Assembly (NCBI GenBank): GCA_037951105.1
Contig: JBAMJV010003343.1
Span: 186,001-250,000 of the forward strand
Reading direction: 5' to 3'
Length of the DNA: 64,000 nt
Origin: Echinarachnius parma
Taxonomy: Eukaryota; Echinodermata; Echinoidea; Clypeasteroida; Echinarachniidae
In this document: in pieces, positions 37,915 through 47,884 of the stretch
How the letters are laid out: each line of letters begins with the position of its first letter
Numbering within the stretch: position 1 is the stretch's first letter
The notes under the pieces: model-generated
Database searches by the model: none
Told to the model about the DNA's origin: nothing
The model's input: only the letters and a program-made list of their open reading frames with translations
Made by a program: the position numbers and the translations under genes

Positions 37915-38319
37915 AATGGTATCAAATTCCAATGATTTTGATGAATGGAAAGGGTGGCAGTATTCAATAGAAAGTGAACTTTCAAAAAACTGGTCAGCAC
38001 AGTCATGCACTCGTAAATTAAATGCATTGAGCCATTTTGCGACATTTCACTTCCTGCCTCCCCCTATTCTCTGGGCAACTGCAATCGCCCCAATTGCATA
38101 ATCACTACACATAATGCACCGTTTGAAAGGTATATAATGAGGCTTTATTGTGACACCAATTTCGAATATGCTTAATAAAAAATACGAGAGATATGATCGA
38201 TCAAACTTGAGTTTCCGAACTTTTTTTGAGGGGTTTATTCCAAAAATGATTTTGAAAATTTTTGAAAAAGTGCAAGCATTTTAAAAATATTTTTTTGAAA
38301 AAAAATCATCTAATTACTT

Positions 38320-38708
38320 GGGCATTTGTCTGCGGAGCATTTGGCGGCGGAGCAAATGTCGGCGGAGCAATTATCGGCGGAGCAAATGTCGCGGAGCAAT
38401 TGTCGCAGCTTCGGAGCATTTGTCGGCGGAGCAAATGTCGCGGAGCAATTGTCGCAGCTTCGGAGCATTTGTCGGCGGAGCAAATGTCGGCGGAGCAAAT
38501 GTCGGCGGAGCATTTGTCGGCGGAGCAATTGCCGGCGGAGCAAATGTCGGCGGAGCATTTGTCGGCGGAGCAAATGTCGGCGGAGCATTTGTCGGCGGAG
38601 CAATTGTCGGCGGAGCAAATATCGCGGAGCATTTGTCGCGGAGCATTTGTCGCATTTTTCGGAGCAAATGTCGGCGGAGCATATGTCGGCGGAGCATATG
38701 TCATGGAA
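38320..38708 (-). repeat. 15-bp tandem array, R-type foldback terminus
   Basis: About 25 units, opposite in orientation to the array at 31018. Read from the outer end, the order of AAT/TTT/ATT variants closely follows that of the array at 43757. The inner end abuts a truncated T1 MITE. Confidence 0.95.
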
Positions 38709-39615
38709 CCATATTTAGGTCAAATAATATACATTATATTATTACTGTTCGTTTCATTCCGTTTTCTGTCGTATTTAAAGTAACGGTTACTATGATGAGG
38801 GGTCACGGTGTAAAGCGATTTATGTTTCGATGCGATGTAGCCTATGTGAATAAATTGAAATCATGATATGAATCCACCAATTTCACTTTGCGTAGTTATT
38901 CTATTGTAAAATGTATAGTGGTCTTAAATTGCATGGAATGCAATCGGTGGATTACAATCTCACGAATGTAGACTACCTTCAACCAAATCATAGTATTGCT
39001 ACAATGTAATAGATATTATAATAATACAAATAATGATGATGATGATAATAATAATATGATTAATAATAATAATTAAAATAATACTACTAACAATAAAACT
39101 AACAATAATATTGATATTTATACTAAGAATAATAATACCAATAATACTTTTAATGACGATAATGATAATAATGATACGAGGACAAAGAAGAGAAGAAAAA
39201 AGGAGAAGAAGAATGCAATAGAAACAACATCAACAACGGTATAGAGGTAACGAAAATAGACGCATACATAACTGTGATCAAGACAACAAGATACAAACAT
39301 AAATCTTACAAAAGTGACTATCCCAAGGGTGACCTAATATGTGGATGACAACTGTCACATGACAGGTCAAAGAAATGCCACCCTCTGAAATATGAGCTCA
39401 GGTTGATCACGTGACCATAGATATACACACGGCGGCGCCACATTTTTCTTAGAATTTGAACGTCGCTAGGGGATACCCACCAGCCACAAATGTGATGTCA
39501 CGATAAACGCAGGTCTATAAATAAAGAGTATTGGTTTTGGTTCCTCTCATCCACATCCACACTTTCTTTTGGCGTGTCTGTGTGTTTGTGTGTATAAGTA
39601 TGTGTCTTTTACTGT

Positions 39616-39620
<5 letters not shown>

Positions 39621-39698
<78 letters not shown>
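39621..39698. repeat. (GT)n microsatellite, expanded in copy B
   Basis: Nearly 40 GT units, against about 19 at the matching place in copy A (28246-28283). A further (CA)n stretch is at 39878-39908. Confidence 0.95.
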
Positions 39699-39699
<1 letters not shown>

Positions 39700-39851
39700 A
39701 TGTTTGTGTGCGTGTGTGTGTGTTTGTGTGATTGTATGTGTATTTGTATGTGCGTGTGTGTGTGGGCGTGTGTTTATGTGTGTATATGTGCGTGTACACG
39801 TGAGTTATTTTAACGTTGAGGGTAAAACAGTATGTATCTATACACATTTTG

Positions 39852-40686
39852 TTGGTGATATGAAGCCATGATTTAAGCCAGGCGCACACACACACACACA
39901 CACACACACCAACAAACAAACAAACACACACACAAGAGCATGTTCATCCACGAATCAACCACCAACTTTAATTCAGGAATACATTCTTATATACAAGCGT
40001 ACACCACTGACTGTTACACAGAACCTTTCTTATTTATATGGTCTCGGCATCAACTTTCCCATTGCTAATGTACAAATTGCCATAACATGATCGATAGTTC
40101 TGCAATCTCAACCAAAATTCCCAGTAGTACATGTAAATGTAGATTGTACTTTCTACAATGGCAACATTTCATATCATATATTTCTGCAGATTAGGGCATT
40201 CAAGGTTCAAGGTTCAAGGTTAATTTTATTTCTTTCTTTCACAACATTTGTACATATAATAATAGAACAAAACAGCATAAGAAAAACAATTTAAGTGCAA
40301 TATTAAATCGATATACAATCCAAATGTGTTTTTTCCTATAAAAAATAACAAAAACAAAAAACAAGTTATGAAAGAAAGTGGAGACCTTAGAGAAGCTGGG
40401 CTTGTAAGAGCAAGGTCCCCATAAAATATAATACATCAATGTTTGACTTTTTTAAATGTTTCAAAGTTATCAAAACTACGAATGATTAAATATGGGGGAA
40501 ATATTACAAAAGGGATAGCTTGAAATTTGAAAAGGAGAGGATGAAAATATATACAAAAGGATGGAGAGGAAAAGAGCAAAAAGGAACAAGTAACAGAGAA
40601 AGACAGAGAAAGAAGAAGGTTCTATGTATATAGGGGGAAATGGTATTGGGTGTTAAGGAAAAGAAAAATAGAAGAGAGGAGGGGGG

Positions 40687-40750
<64 letters not shown>

Positions 40751-41560
40751 GAGAGAGAGGGAGAGAGAATGTGAACTGCTGACATTTATATTGAATAAAC
40801 AAACAAAACAAAAAACAAAAATAATGCACGTTATCATTATCAATAACAATTAATAAATTATTACTTTTTATCATTCTCGACATAGTTACGGTAATTTCAA
40901 TTTACGTTTAAAAACAAACATTGTTGAAAGATAATGGAAGAAAAAAGTCAACACACATGCACAAAAACAAACGTTTGTCTGGTAAACATCCATTATTATT
41001 TATTTAACTGTTCACATCCACCTTTGAATTCGGGCTGCGGTATGGGCTGCGGTATCACGAACGCCCATGCACGAATGTGTTTAATTGTTATCATGACAAA
41101 AATAGAAACGGGACAATGCAATGGATATGCCTTCAACTCGTGAGCAGTGATCCGATTCAAGAACTAGACGGAGTCGTGTATGAGCACATCAAACGTGCAC
41201 TGTATCTTCTATTACAAGACCTTGTAATTATTACTTTGAACAAATTCAATTTATCTCATCAGGCGCAGTTTTGGTAAACATTACGTTACCATGAAAAGTA
41301 ATATTGTACAAATGGAACAAAGATATTTTGTATTCCCGTCATCTCTAAATAAATACATGAAATAAAAACATAGTATCTTGTTATATACTGATTTTCCAAG
41401 TATTTGCAAGGTTTTTAGTGAAAACGGCAATTTCGTTACAATATACAGTAAGATGTATGTATTGTTTCATAAGGTCGATAACTAGTTAAAATCGTTGCAT
41501 AATGGCAGTGTATCTATTGCCTGCACCAGATCTGCAGAAGTTGATGCGCACCAGAACTGA
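39852..41560. other. No gene recognised; (GA)n array
   Basis: Contains (CA)n (39878-39908), three CAAGGTT units (40200-40220), (GA)n (40689-40768) and GGGCTGCGGTAT twice (41033-41056). Open frames are simple-repeat artefacts. Confidence 0.5.
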
Positions 41561-41947
41561 TTAAAGAGATTTAGTAACATTGTCCAAATCCTCGAAACTT
41601 AATAGGAACTCTAGTGGTTCTCTCATAACTTGTCATATTCATATTAACAATACAAGCACGGGACAGGTTTCGGTTTCAAATTTCCAGTTCGTTCACAAGA
41701 TATTTACGATTGAAGTGTTCAGATGTTAAACTGTCTACGGGATAATTTAAGCCGTGTACAAAGTAAGTGTAATGAGTTAGTGAATATCACGTTGTATTGA
41801 AATGTCTACTTTCTCGGCCAAATAACATCAAATTAACGTGAAATTTGCACACATTACTTAGTGGACATGTAATATCACACCAATACACATTTCATTAACC
41901 ACTCATTACTTTTTGCACTTGTCAACAAAGTTACTAGATCCCTTTAA
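41561..41947. mobile_element. T3 MITE
   Basis: Starts TTAAAGAGATTTAGTAACAT and ends AAAGTTACTAGATCCCTTTAA, with TTAA at both ends. Same family as 55604 and 57627. Confidence 0.85.
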
Positions 41948-42057
41948 TAGAAAAAAACTACTTACTATTAATATGGGTATAATATAGTAGATCGTAGTGG
42001 ATAAAAGCAGTATTAGTAAAAGTAGCAGTAGAAGTTGTAACAGCAGTAATAGTATAG

Positions 42058-42074
42058 AAGTAGTAGTAGAAGTG

Positions 42075-42146
<72 letters not shown>

Positions 42147-42152
42147 GTAGTA
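42058..42152. repeat. (TAG)n microsatellite
   Basis: About 30 TAG units directly upstream of an inverted-repeat element. Confidence 0.95.
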
Positions 42153-42153
42153 G

Positions 42154-42378
42154 AAATTCCCATATAAACCCATAGGACAATCCTATGGGTTTCCTATGAG
42201 TTTCCTATGGGTTTCCTATGGGTTTCTATGGGACCCATAGACATTTGCCAGGTCGAAATTCCCATAGAATCAAAACCCATAGGAAACCTTATTGAAACCC
42301 ATAGAAACCAATAGGCCTATGGGTTTATATTGGTCTCCTTATATGGTTGTTGGTTCTATGGGAATTTCGACCTGGGAA
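42154..42378. mobile_element. Inverted-repeat element rich in CCCATAGG
   Basis: CCAGGTCGAAATTCCCATAG (42249) pairs with its reverse complement at about 42357-42376. AAACCCATAGGA motifs in both orientations fill the interior and extend left to 42154. It is likely a MITE pair or a partial nested copy. Confidence 0.65.
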
Positions 42379-42468
42379 GCGTAGCTGATTCTCTCATGAT
42401 GAGTAAAATAATAAATTTTAATTTCAATTAAAAAGCTAATACAAACATTTAATATCATTTAAACTATA

Positions 42469-43744
42469 ATGCCAATATATAATTTCAATGAACGTGATAA
42501 TCACACCATTGCTGACCTGAAACAGGCTCTCCCAGATTTTGTACTGCATCAGGTATCCAGACAAAACAAGGGAGGGGGAGTCTGCATCCTGCTCCATAAG
42601 TCATTTGTTGTTAAGATAAATGCATTAGAGAAATATGTATTTTTTGAATATATTGATTTGTCCATTCAGTTTAAGTCATTCGTTATTCGGTTTGTAATTG
42701 TGTATAGACCCCCTTGTTCTAAAATAAATATCTCCCCCACTTCTGTTTTCTTCAACGAGTTCGCTTCACTTGTTGAATCTATTAGTGTATCATCAACTAA
42801 CTTTATTATCGCAGGAGACTTCAATCTCCATATTGATAATCTAGAGAATAGTGATGGAAAAAAGATGCTCGACCTTATTAATTGATTTGATTTGCACCAA
42901 TATGTAAACGCGATCACACATACTCATGGTCATACACTCGATTTATTAATGACCCGAAGATCATTAGTCGAGGTCATTTCAGATGTTTCAATAATTCAGG
43001 GGTTGCCATCTGACCATCATGCTGTCCAGTGCATGGTTGACATTAGTCACCCACCTGCTGACAAGAATAAGATTTCTTTTAGAAAAATACACTCCATTGA
43101 TATTCATAGATTTAAGGATGACATTTTAAAATCACCTTTGTATTCGAATAGAAGTCAAGACGTTGAAGATTTGACAATTCAATACAATACTGTTGTCGCC
43201 AATCTACTTGGTATTTATGCTCCGATTATTAATAAAGATATGACTACAAGGACTAACCCAACATGGTATAATCAAGAGGAGCTTCATAAGAGACGACGTC
43301 TCGAACGCAAATTCATGAAATCTGGGCATACAGTTGATGAACAGAAATATAATGATCATTGTAAGGTATACAAAGATAAGCTAGAAATAGCTAAACGTCA
43401 ATACTTTACTAACAAGCTCAAGAATAGTGATGCAAAGACCCTCTTCAGCATCGTTAAATCATTGAGCACCCCCAATACCGATAAAGTATTTGACTGCCCT
43501 AAAACTCTCGCTGGAGAATTCGCAGAGTTTTTTTAGGCTAAAATCATTGGAATTCGTGCTGATCTGGATGCTACTGACCCTCTCCCTTTGTCAGTTGATC
43601 CCCCTAGAAGAGAGTCGGAATCAACTTTTGAATTTTGTATGGTTACTGAAGAAAACGTAAGGAAAATTATAATGGAATCTCCATTGAAAACTTGTTTGCT
43701 TGACCCAATCCCCACTCAACTCCTAAATAAGTGCATTGATCCAC
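42469..43744 (+). pseudogene. CR1/L2-like LINE ORF, part upstream of foldback insertion
   Basis: The non-LTR retrotransposon lacks its 5' end; homology starts in the middle of the APE endonuclease (KGGGVCILL, IVYRPP, IAGDFNLHID, HGHTLDLLMT, SDHHAVQC). A TGA at 42883 and a TAG at 43534 break the frame. The RT N-terminus follows (ESTFEFCMVTEENVRKII, LDPIPTQLLNKCIDPLI). At this point a 4.1-kb foldback element interrupts codon-precisely; the reading frame resumes at 47885. It shares family and tail type with the LINE at window start. Confidence 0.9.
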
Positions 43745-43756
43745 TCATCGGTTCCA

Positions 43757-44226
43757 TGACATATGCTCCGCCGACATTTGCTCCGAAAAATGCGACAAAT
43801 GCTCCGCGACAAATGCTCCGCGATATTTGCTCCGCCGACAATTGCTCCGCCGACAAATGCTCCGCCGACATTTGCTCCGCCGACAAATGCTCCACCGACA
43901 TTTGCTCCGCCGACAATTCCTCCGCCGACAAATGCTCCGCCGACATTTGCTCCGCCGACATTTGCTCCGCCGACATTTGCTCCGCCGAAAATTGCTCCGA
44001 AGCTGCGACAATTGCTCCGCGACATTTGCTCCGCCGACAATTGCTCCGAAGCTGCGACAATTGCTCCGCGACATTTGCTCCGCCGACAATTGCTCCGCGA
44101 CAATTGCTCCGCCGACATTTGCTCCGCCGACAAATGCTTCGAAGATGCGACAATTGCTCCGCCGACAATTGCACCGCTAACGTTTACTCCGCCAACATTA
44201 GCTACGTCGACAATTGCTCCGCCGGC
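43757..44226 (+). repeat. 15-bp tandem array, R-type, second foldback element
   Basis: About 30 GCTCCGCCGACAWWT units with AAT/TTT/ATT variants. The inner end is degenerate. Open frames of up to 240 codons through it are repeat artefacts, one of them fused to LINE sequence. Confidence 0.95.
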
Positions 44227-44316
44227 AAAGACGACATTTTGTTAGTATCCGTTAGTATTATAAGAATGCGAAATGCAAATCTAAACAAAATTGGAACTCC
44301 GAAAATTTAACAGTGG

Positions 44317-46823
44317 GGCAATTCCACGCCAAAGTGGACATTTGACCAAAAATTTTACAAGCATTTTTATGATACAAATTTGGTATCAAATCAAAGCTTA
44401 AATTCTATATTTTGGGAATTCAATGAGAAAATTTTAGTTTTGCATAATTTTTTTTTATTTTTTATTTTTTATAATAACTTTATAACCATAATTGAATCCC
44501 ACAAATTTGACATTTTTGTGAAAAAGTGTTTTGATCCAGTGTTTGTTTTATATTTCCCCAGTTAAGCCTAAAAACCATTATTCTGACTCCTGAGATATGA
44601 CCATTTCGTAAAATAGTAAATTTGTATGATTTATTTGATTTGTTATGCTTTAATGACTTCTTATTTTCAGCCTATGAAAATGTCCTTCCGTTACCGAAAA
44701 ATCATTATTTTTAATTTTGTGGCTCACATAATTGTTAGAGAGCAGACCAATCTTCAGTGCAAAGCAAGTTCAAGTAGGCCTTCCCATTGCTAACAATTGT
44801 ATTACTCATTGTTTCTTCGTTAATTAATAAATAACAAAAGAAAATGTCCTTCCGTTACCATACACATGGTAACAGATGGACAAGGTACCTCATATTACAT
44901 ATTATGACAAAAATTTATGTTAAAAAATTGGTCTCTCATATATGAAAACCCAAAATAATGAGACAATACCTGCAATGGCCAGCTATCAGTGGCGTAGCGT
45001 GGTCAGACTAGTAATTTTCTGTGTTTCAACCAATCAGATTTGTGCATTTAGAACATTTGATCTTGCTCACAATTGATTTTATCTCTTTCTGCAACAGGGC
45101 CCCTGTACCATGATGCCATTTGTCTGGATTTCTATTGTATGGGGATTAGTAGGTCTATTTAACTGTGGTGAGCCAGGGTGTGAATAGGCCCTGATCATGA
45201 CTTTGAATAGGTCTTTTTTAAATACAATACACCCCTATAGAATTCTTGGACATGGGTGTAGGTCTAAAATAATTACATTTTACATGAAATTTGCAAACTA
45301 AAAACAAGGCTGTAGAAAAAACAAGAAATAATATATCTCCAATTATTTAATATGTTGTAGAAATTATATCAAGCCAAGATTTAAGCAAAACAAATTCTCA
45401 AAATTATTTGATCCACGAGGTAAAACGGAAGGTCAAAATCTAAGGTCAAAGGTTATCGTATCCAAACTCGCTCATGCATGAACACAAATGGCATAAATGG
45501 ATTGCACATAACATCCCCAGTCCAATGACACCATTACAAAATAAATTGACCCAACGGTTAATGGACAATGGCCATTTGAAAAATGGTGCCCTCGCCCATT
45601 TCTTACAAAACTCCCCCATAAGAATCGACCATAGCGCCAAAACCATTGGGCGGATTGGGCTAAAACTTAAATACTTGCGCTTTTAAAGGTTGAAATATCA
45701 TACATACCAAATATTAGCAAATTTGAAGGGAGCTGCGATGAAAATTTTCACTTTTTTAAAAGGTGATTTGACATGGAATGACCCTACTGTGTCATATCAT
45801 ACATTATAGTCCATTATGTCCTTCCGTTACCGAACATTGGTCCGCTTTGTGTGAAATATCTCAAATATCTGTGGACAAATTTTAATCAAAGAATAAGTAA
45901 ATTCTTCTTAACCCTTCAGAGAATGAAATGTGTACCCTTAAAATATTTGGTATTATTTAATAGCACAGAGTTTTAGTTAAAACTGATTTGATAACAAAAC
46001 CTTGTTCATTTTGGTGTCCTTCCGTTACCGACCTCATTTGTATGCATATTCAATAATGTGCGGAGATAAAAAAATTAAAAAAATTATGGGACCTTAAAAC
46101 TGTATGTTTTGGAAGTATTGTTATCAAAATAGACTGTTCTAACAACACAAGTATTTAAAAATGTCTTTCTTAAAGTTGACAATTTGTGTCTGAGTGTCCT
46201 TCCGTTACCATGGATTGACCATGAATAAGAGCCATTGGAGCATGAAATATAGTAAGAAAAAAATAGAAATGTAAATGCTTGTGATGTCCATATGCTATCT
46301 ATGATACAAACTCATTTTAGACCACAAAAGAGATGTTTCCTTCTCATAAATGGTCTTTAAATTTCAAAATTAATTTTATTGTACAATTCGTATAGACTTT
46401 TCAGAGGTCCTTCCGTTACCGTCCTTCTGTTACCGAACACTGGAGTAATTAATTTCTCATAATTAATATACCAATGTAGATATTTTTCTTAAAAGGTGGT
46501 GTTATACTCTGTGAACATAAGGAAATTGACTAGTAGCCAACTAAACATGATAAACCTCGTAACTTCACAGAGATTGGGTCATAACTAAAAAACTTGAAAA
46601 AATCCATGTCCATTTTGGCGTCCTTCCGTTACCGGCCTCATTATTGTCCATATCTAATTTACATAATGCGGTCAAAATTTTAGAAATAGTGGAAATCAAA
46701 GGTGTCCCAACAAGGATCAAAGACATGCCATTTAGAATAAAAAATCAAAAGCAGGATCCTGGAATTATTTGATTTAAGTTCCAAAATTGTGTCTGAATGT
46801 CCTTCCGTTACCGTGGAATTGCC
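44317..46823. mobile_element. 2.5-kb element with interspersed GTCCTTCCGTTACC motif array
   Basis: The ends are GGCAATTCCACG and CGTGGAATTGCC. The 6-bp target CAGTGG is duplicated (44311-44316, 46824-46829), and the foldback copy at 31016 has the single target near 32035. Nine copies of GTCCTTCCGTTACC, two of them adjacent, lie all in the same direction, the last ending 11 nt from the right end. A diverged ~603-bp internal duplication preserves three motifs at the same spacing. A repeat shared with 52178-52290 is nested at about 44995-45115. Only short ORFs occur (longest about 70 codons), so it is non-autonomous. Confidence 0.85.
44682..46812 (+). repeat. Dispersed 14-bp motif array
   Basis: GTCCTTCCGTTACC starts at 44682, 44847, 45818, 46016, 46196, 46407, 46421 (one mismatch), 46620 and 46799. 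A degenerate inverted copy (GGTAACAGATGGACA) is at 44869-44883, and a degenerate terminal copy (CGCCAAAGTGGACA) at 44327. Intervening sequence is AT-rich and much more diverged than the motifs. Confidence 0.9.
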
Positions 46824-47388
46824 CAGTGGGTGAAAATAACGTTCTTTGAATTTTGATAAAACGCGGATAAATTTTTAACTCATGCGGAACAATTTCTTGA
46901 TTCATAAAGAGTCTGAGTAATAGAAATGCAGTGATTATAAAGACTTTTCTTGTTGCTATTCATGATCGATCTTAACACCAGTATCATGTCCTTCGCTTGA
47001 TGGGCTTGGAACAGTATACTATTCATCACAGCATTTTCGGATACTATGAGGGTCCGTGGTTCGACTCCAGTCGAACCCCAATGTAACATCAAAAACTAAA
47101 GCCAGTGTTGTGTGTTATTGCGCCTCCCCTTCTGCTACTAGATGCAGGCTGCAGGGTCACGCATCCTTACAACACTGAGCTTGACTGCCCCCCCCCCCCC
47201 CCCCCCCCCCCACCCTGTATAAAGAAACGTGAAACAAACAAACCAGCCAATAAAATATTTGAATGAATCGATGGTTACTGAATCGATTTTACTTCAATTT
47301 CACAAGAGATTCGCATAACATATAAAAGCGCACTTCATACCAAAGGTACTTGAGAATTCATTCAAGAGTTTAATCTTCAGCAGAGTAA

Positions 47389-47870
47389 ATGTCGGTGGAA
47401 CAATTATGGTTGAGGAACATATGTTGTTTTTAGACCATTTGAAGTACTGTCATCTTCAGAGCATATATTTCTGCGGAGCAATTGTCACCGGAGCAAATGT
47501 CGTATCTCCGGAGCATATTTCGGCGGAACAATTGTCGGCTAAGCAATTGTCGCATATTCGAAGCATTTTCGGCGGAGCAATTGTCGCATCTTCGGAGCGT
47601 TTGTCGGCGGAGTAATTGTCGGCGGAGCAAATGTCGGCGGAGCAATTGTCGGCGGAGCAAATTTCGGCGGAGCAATTGTCGCATCTTCGGAGCATTTGTC
47701 GGCGGAGCAATTGTCGGCGGAGCAAATGTCGGCAGAGCATTTGTCGGCGGAGCAAATGTCGGCGGAGAATTTGTCGCGGGGCAAATGTCGGTGGAGCATT
47801 TGTCGGCGGAGCAAATGTGGGTGGAGCATTTGTCGGCGGAGCATATGTCGGCGGAGCATATTATGTCGTG
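47389..47870 (-). repeat. 15-bp tandem array, L-type, second foldback element
   Basis: Unit reads ATTTGTCGGCGGAGC on the + strand. Its order of variants and the diverged inner units (GAAGATGCGACAATT on the minus strand) follow the array at 31018. Confidence 0.95.
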
Positions 47871-47884
47871 TCACCCCACTCATC

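Larger units (their letters stand above)
32697..38235. mobile_element. TA-flanked element with ~430-bp terminal inverted repeats
   Basis: Both ends begin AACCCCTCAAAAAAAGTTCG, and TA lies on each side (32695-32696, 38236-38237). The left arm spans 32697-33127. The right arm spans about 36930-38235 and is interrupted by a T2 MITE. Sequence across the flanks rejoins as T1 MITE. The 3.8-kb interior has no transposase that I can recognise, so this is a long-TIR non-autonomous element, possibly Tc1/mariner-like by its TA target. Confidence 0.85.
32426..38319. mobile_element. T1 MITE split by a 5.5-kb insertion
   Basis: The left part (32426-32696) begins TTAAAGGGGTAGTACAGTTT. The sequence resumes at 38238 (GAAAATTTTTGAAAAAGTGC) and is cut off near 38319, where the 15-bp array starts. 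The right TTAA terminus is missing. Confidence 0.8.
31016..38710. mobile_element. TU-like foldback transposon, 7.7 kb
   Basis: The ends GGTGACACGACATATGC and, on the other strand, GGTTCCATGACATATGC are followed inward by long tandem arrays of a 15-bp unit (GCTCCGCCGACAWWT). The target ATATTTAG is duplicated (31008-31015, 38711-38718; one further G is ambiguous). Copy A at 27336-27343 has the single, empty target. Long termini built of short tandem units with an 8-9-bp duplication fit the foldback class, including sea urchin TU elements with 15-bp units. The middle holds other transposons and no transposase, so the element is non-autonomous. Confidence 0.9.
28436..39851 (+). repeat. Tandem segmental duplication, copy B, with insertions
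   Basis: Co-linear with copy A but expanded from ~3.24 kb to 11.4 kb by two insertions: a 434-bp element at 29583 and a 7.7-kb foldback element at 31016. It resumes at 38711 exactly where it was interrupted. The terminal (GT)n array is about twice as long as in A. Confidence 0.93.
43750..47875. mobile_element. Second TU-like foldback transposon (4.1 kb) in a LINE
   Basis: The termini are GGTTCCATGACATATGC and, from the other strand, GGTGACACGACATAATATGC, so it lies in the opposite orientation to the copy at 31016. The 9-bp duplication CCACTCATC is at 43741-43749 and 47876-47884. The flanking LINE codons join without loss when one copy is ignored. Inside are an R-type array, a short inner domain, a separate 2.5-kb element (44317-46823) and the L-type domain and array. 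Without that 2.5-kb insertion it would be a 1.6-kb non-autonomous derivative. Confidence 0.92.

Noticed and set aside
40504..40883. Ser/Leu-rich or Arg/Glu-rich proteins over 40.69-40.77 kb
   Set aside because: Products of a (GA)n microsatellite.
45474..45686. Small gene inside the 2.5-kb motif-array element
   Set aside because: A 70-codon frame without recognisable motifs or composition unlike its surroundings; most likely chance.
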